DNA from: Anas platyrhynchos
Taxonomy: Eukaryota > Chordata > Aves > Anseriformes > Anatidae
DNA length: 64,000 bases
Assembly: GCF_047663525.1 (NCBI RefSeq)
Contig: NC_092588.1
Span: 136,268,501-136,332,500 of the forward strand
Direction: 5' to 3'
Within the stretch, counting starts at the first letter, position 1, and the number at the start of each line of letters is the position of its first letter. Below, one piece after another: positions 61,997 through 64,000 of this stretch. Below the pieces are notes generated by a model. The model made no database searches. It was not told where the DNA came from and worked only from the letters and a program-made list of their open reading frames with translations. A program made the position numbers and the translations under genes.

Positions 61997-64000
61997 GACA
62001 GAATGGTACCTGAATTTGAAAAATGCTCTGACCACTTTGGTTTTGGCATCCTTAACCTTCTGAGTCGCATTCATAGCAACACAGGTGATACAAAGGCAGG
62101 ACCTGTAGTACACTATAGTGCATTCACCTAATGTGACAACCAGTCCCGGAGCTACCGGTTGATGCTTTTCATCCATCCATGTACATGTATCTTTATTCCT
62201 TTATCCATTTTACTATCTGCCTTCCATGTTCTTTTTAAATACTTGTTTGAGTATATTTTCAGATACAGTGTTTGTAGAGGTTTTTTTATTATTTGAGAAT
62301 AATCATAATGATAATGCTTAGAGGTTTGCAAGCAGTTAGTGCTGAACAAACTGATTTACATTTTTTTTCTTGCTTCATGCCCAGATACTTGCTGATGTTG
62401 TATACATTAAACCAGTTTTCAAGCTCATGAATTTTAAGCTCATAAAATTTACATTTATTGTGGCTCAAGTCATTTTAAGCTGTTGCTTGTGTTTTGATTG
62501 ACAAATGTCATTCAAAACTTGTATAGAGAATGTATCTGAACATCTAAATTGGGCAACATAGTCTGTAAATTATAAGCTTAGGTCACATCCCATTTGTTGC
62601 CTGAGTGTTCCAAAGATCATACTGCAAAGGTTCATTTGCTCACTGTGCACCTCCTTCATAAATGAAGCTTTTAGAAATTTGTGTGGCAGCTACACTGTGC
62701 AAGTTTGACTACAGGGATTCTGCTGCCCTTGGCAAACTGGCAAACGTCCATCCTCAAAAAGCTGCAGTCAACTGTGAAAATATTTACTTAAGTTTGCTGC
62801 CCCAAACAACTGGTTTATATTGTTTCTCATCACACCTACCTCTTCCACCGGGAACAAATAATATTTAAGACATGAAGGCTGTATTACCTTACCTCTGAGA
62901 ATATTAATTCACAAATATTAGCTGCTAAGCCCTACAAATGCTAACAAATATATTTTAAAAGTAGACTTGATGTAGAGATTTCTGTTTTAACTGAAGACAG
63001 ATTCTTTTGTTGTGAAGACACCTTTCGGTAAATTTTAATTCTTGAGGTAAAGTTGAATTACATAAAACTACAGGACTGTGTAGTCAAACATGTAGGGCAT
63101 AGCCGTGCATTGGAAGATCAAGGTTCCGTATCTAGGTCTGCCATTAATCTCCTGCTGACTTTGCTGAGTGTTCCTCTCCTACTCTTCATTTGCTGTTTTA
63201 CAAATTAGGTGTGGGTCTGCTGTGTGGGTCTTCTGCCCTAGCCAAACCTTTGCTTGGCTGTACTGAATGTGTACATTTTACAAAGCCATCTATACTGTGT
63301 ATCAAGTATGACACTAAGCTCCTTATAGCATGGAAATCAGAGTTTAAGAATCAGTCTGCTGACTCCATGACTTCTTTTTCAATCTTATTTCTTGTTTTGG
63401 TCAGTAGGATGGGGAAAAAGAAGGGGGCACACAGGAACAGGAAAGTGTGGTACTGTACTTCCTGATCTCCTGTGTTTGATAACCATCGGAGAAAAAAAAA
63501 AAAGCTGAAAATCAATTGGCAGCACTCAACCTTAAACCTGTGAAATCAACAGAACTTTCAACAACCGGATTTACCTGCTTATACCATGACAACGCAGTGC
63601 TTAGGTCACTGTGTGCTAGGGATTTGACAGGGACTTTCATGCTGATTTTTGTTGTTAAAAGGAAGCACAGTAAGTCACAGCAGACAGAACTTATTTTTTT
63701 CTACAGTACCAGTTGGACAAAAGTAAGCTGGGGTTCCCAGTTGCTAATATAGTATCAACACAGTAAAACAAGCACTATGATGCACAGAAACAAGGCAAAG
63801 ATTTAAAGAATCTAAGAAAAGACAGATTTCAAGGACCAAAAAGTTATTGTTATGACATGCATAGCAAATATATAAAATATTTTTAATTTAAAACATATCT
63901 AAATTCCATTGCTTCTAGGGAGTGTCTTTGTCCAGGGATCTTGGAAAGCTATGTAACTTAATACGAAATACATGTAAATGTGAATTCTGCTTCTGCACTC
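61997..64000. other. intergenic region to right edge
   Basis: AT-rich sequence with no exon I can support. In mammals the next gene in this direction is STEAP2, but no STEAP-like motif is seen here. The short frames at 62662-62868, 63190-63465 and 63516-63752 have no recognisable domain. Confidence 0.4.

Noticed and set aside
61709-62131. 140-aa plus-strand frame
   Set aside because: Entirely explained by the young CR1 3' end.
61997-64000. Search for STEAP2 exons expected from mammalian gene order
   Set aside because: No frame shows STEAP-like heme- or NADPH-binding motifs; the gene, if syntenic, lies beyond the right edge.
1-64000. Search for CRISPR arrays, tRNA/rRNA genes and bacterial-type operons
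   Set aside because: No regularly spaced direct repeats, no cloverleaf-like block noticed by eye, and the sequence is clearly vertebrate with spliced genes. A tRNA scan was not possible here.

Overview
This is vertebrate nuclear DNA, most likely from a bird; the species cannot be fixed from the sequence. Coding sequence is split into short exons with GT/AG junctions. The repeats are mainly CR1 LINE 3' fragments plus one avian-type retroviral LTR. Three GC-rich CpG-island promoters stand out in an AT-rich background. No bacterial, phage or CRISPR feature is present.

Four protein-coding genes were found, in an order matching, from memory, the CFAP69-FAM237B-GTPBP10-CLDN12 block of human 7q21. 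From left to right: (1) CLDN12, minus strand, with its intact single coding exon at 627-1364, its 3' UTR leaving the left edge, and a likely promoter/5' exon in the CpG island at about 5.4-5.6 kb. (2) GTPBP10, minus strand, ten coding exons between 6674 and 18965, encoding a 371-residue mitochondrial Obg-family GTPase. (3) FAM237B, also called NPGM (neurosecretory protein GM), plus strand, 27935-29058, a small secreted neuropeptide precursor lying between its two minus-strand neighbours. (4) CFAP69, minus strand, 23 coding exons between 33065 and 60630, encoding a 948-residue cilium/flagellum protein. All exons of the two long genes were joined by hand; reading phase is kept across every junction and the lengths are close to the human proteins as I remember them (387 and 941 aa).

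The genes do not form a pathway: a tight-junction protein, a mitoribosome assembly factor, a hypothalamic peptide and an axonemal protein simply share an old syntenic block. CLDN12 and GTPBP10 lie in tandem, GTPBP10 and FAM237B are divergent, and FAM237B and CFAP69 converge.

The rest is intron and intergenic sequence: nine recognisable CR1 fragments of clearly different ages (one young copy at 61.5-62.0 kb; ancient copies retaining reverse-transcriptase-region sequence at 20.4-21.3 and 39.3-40.5 kb), one solo LTR (13.1-13.7 kb), long A-runs, simple repeats, and a 68-bp near-perfect palindrome at 55773-55840. I see no undescribed multi-gene system. The items most worth a second look are the NPGM precursor and its alternative C-terminal end, the facing ZNF143-type motifs at the CLDN12 island, and the palindrome.
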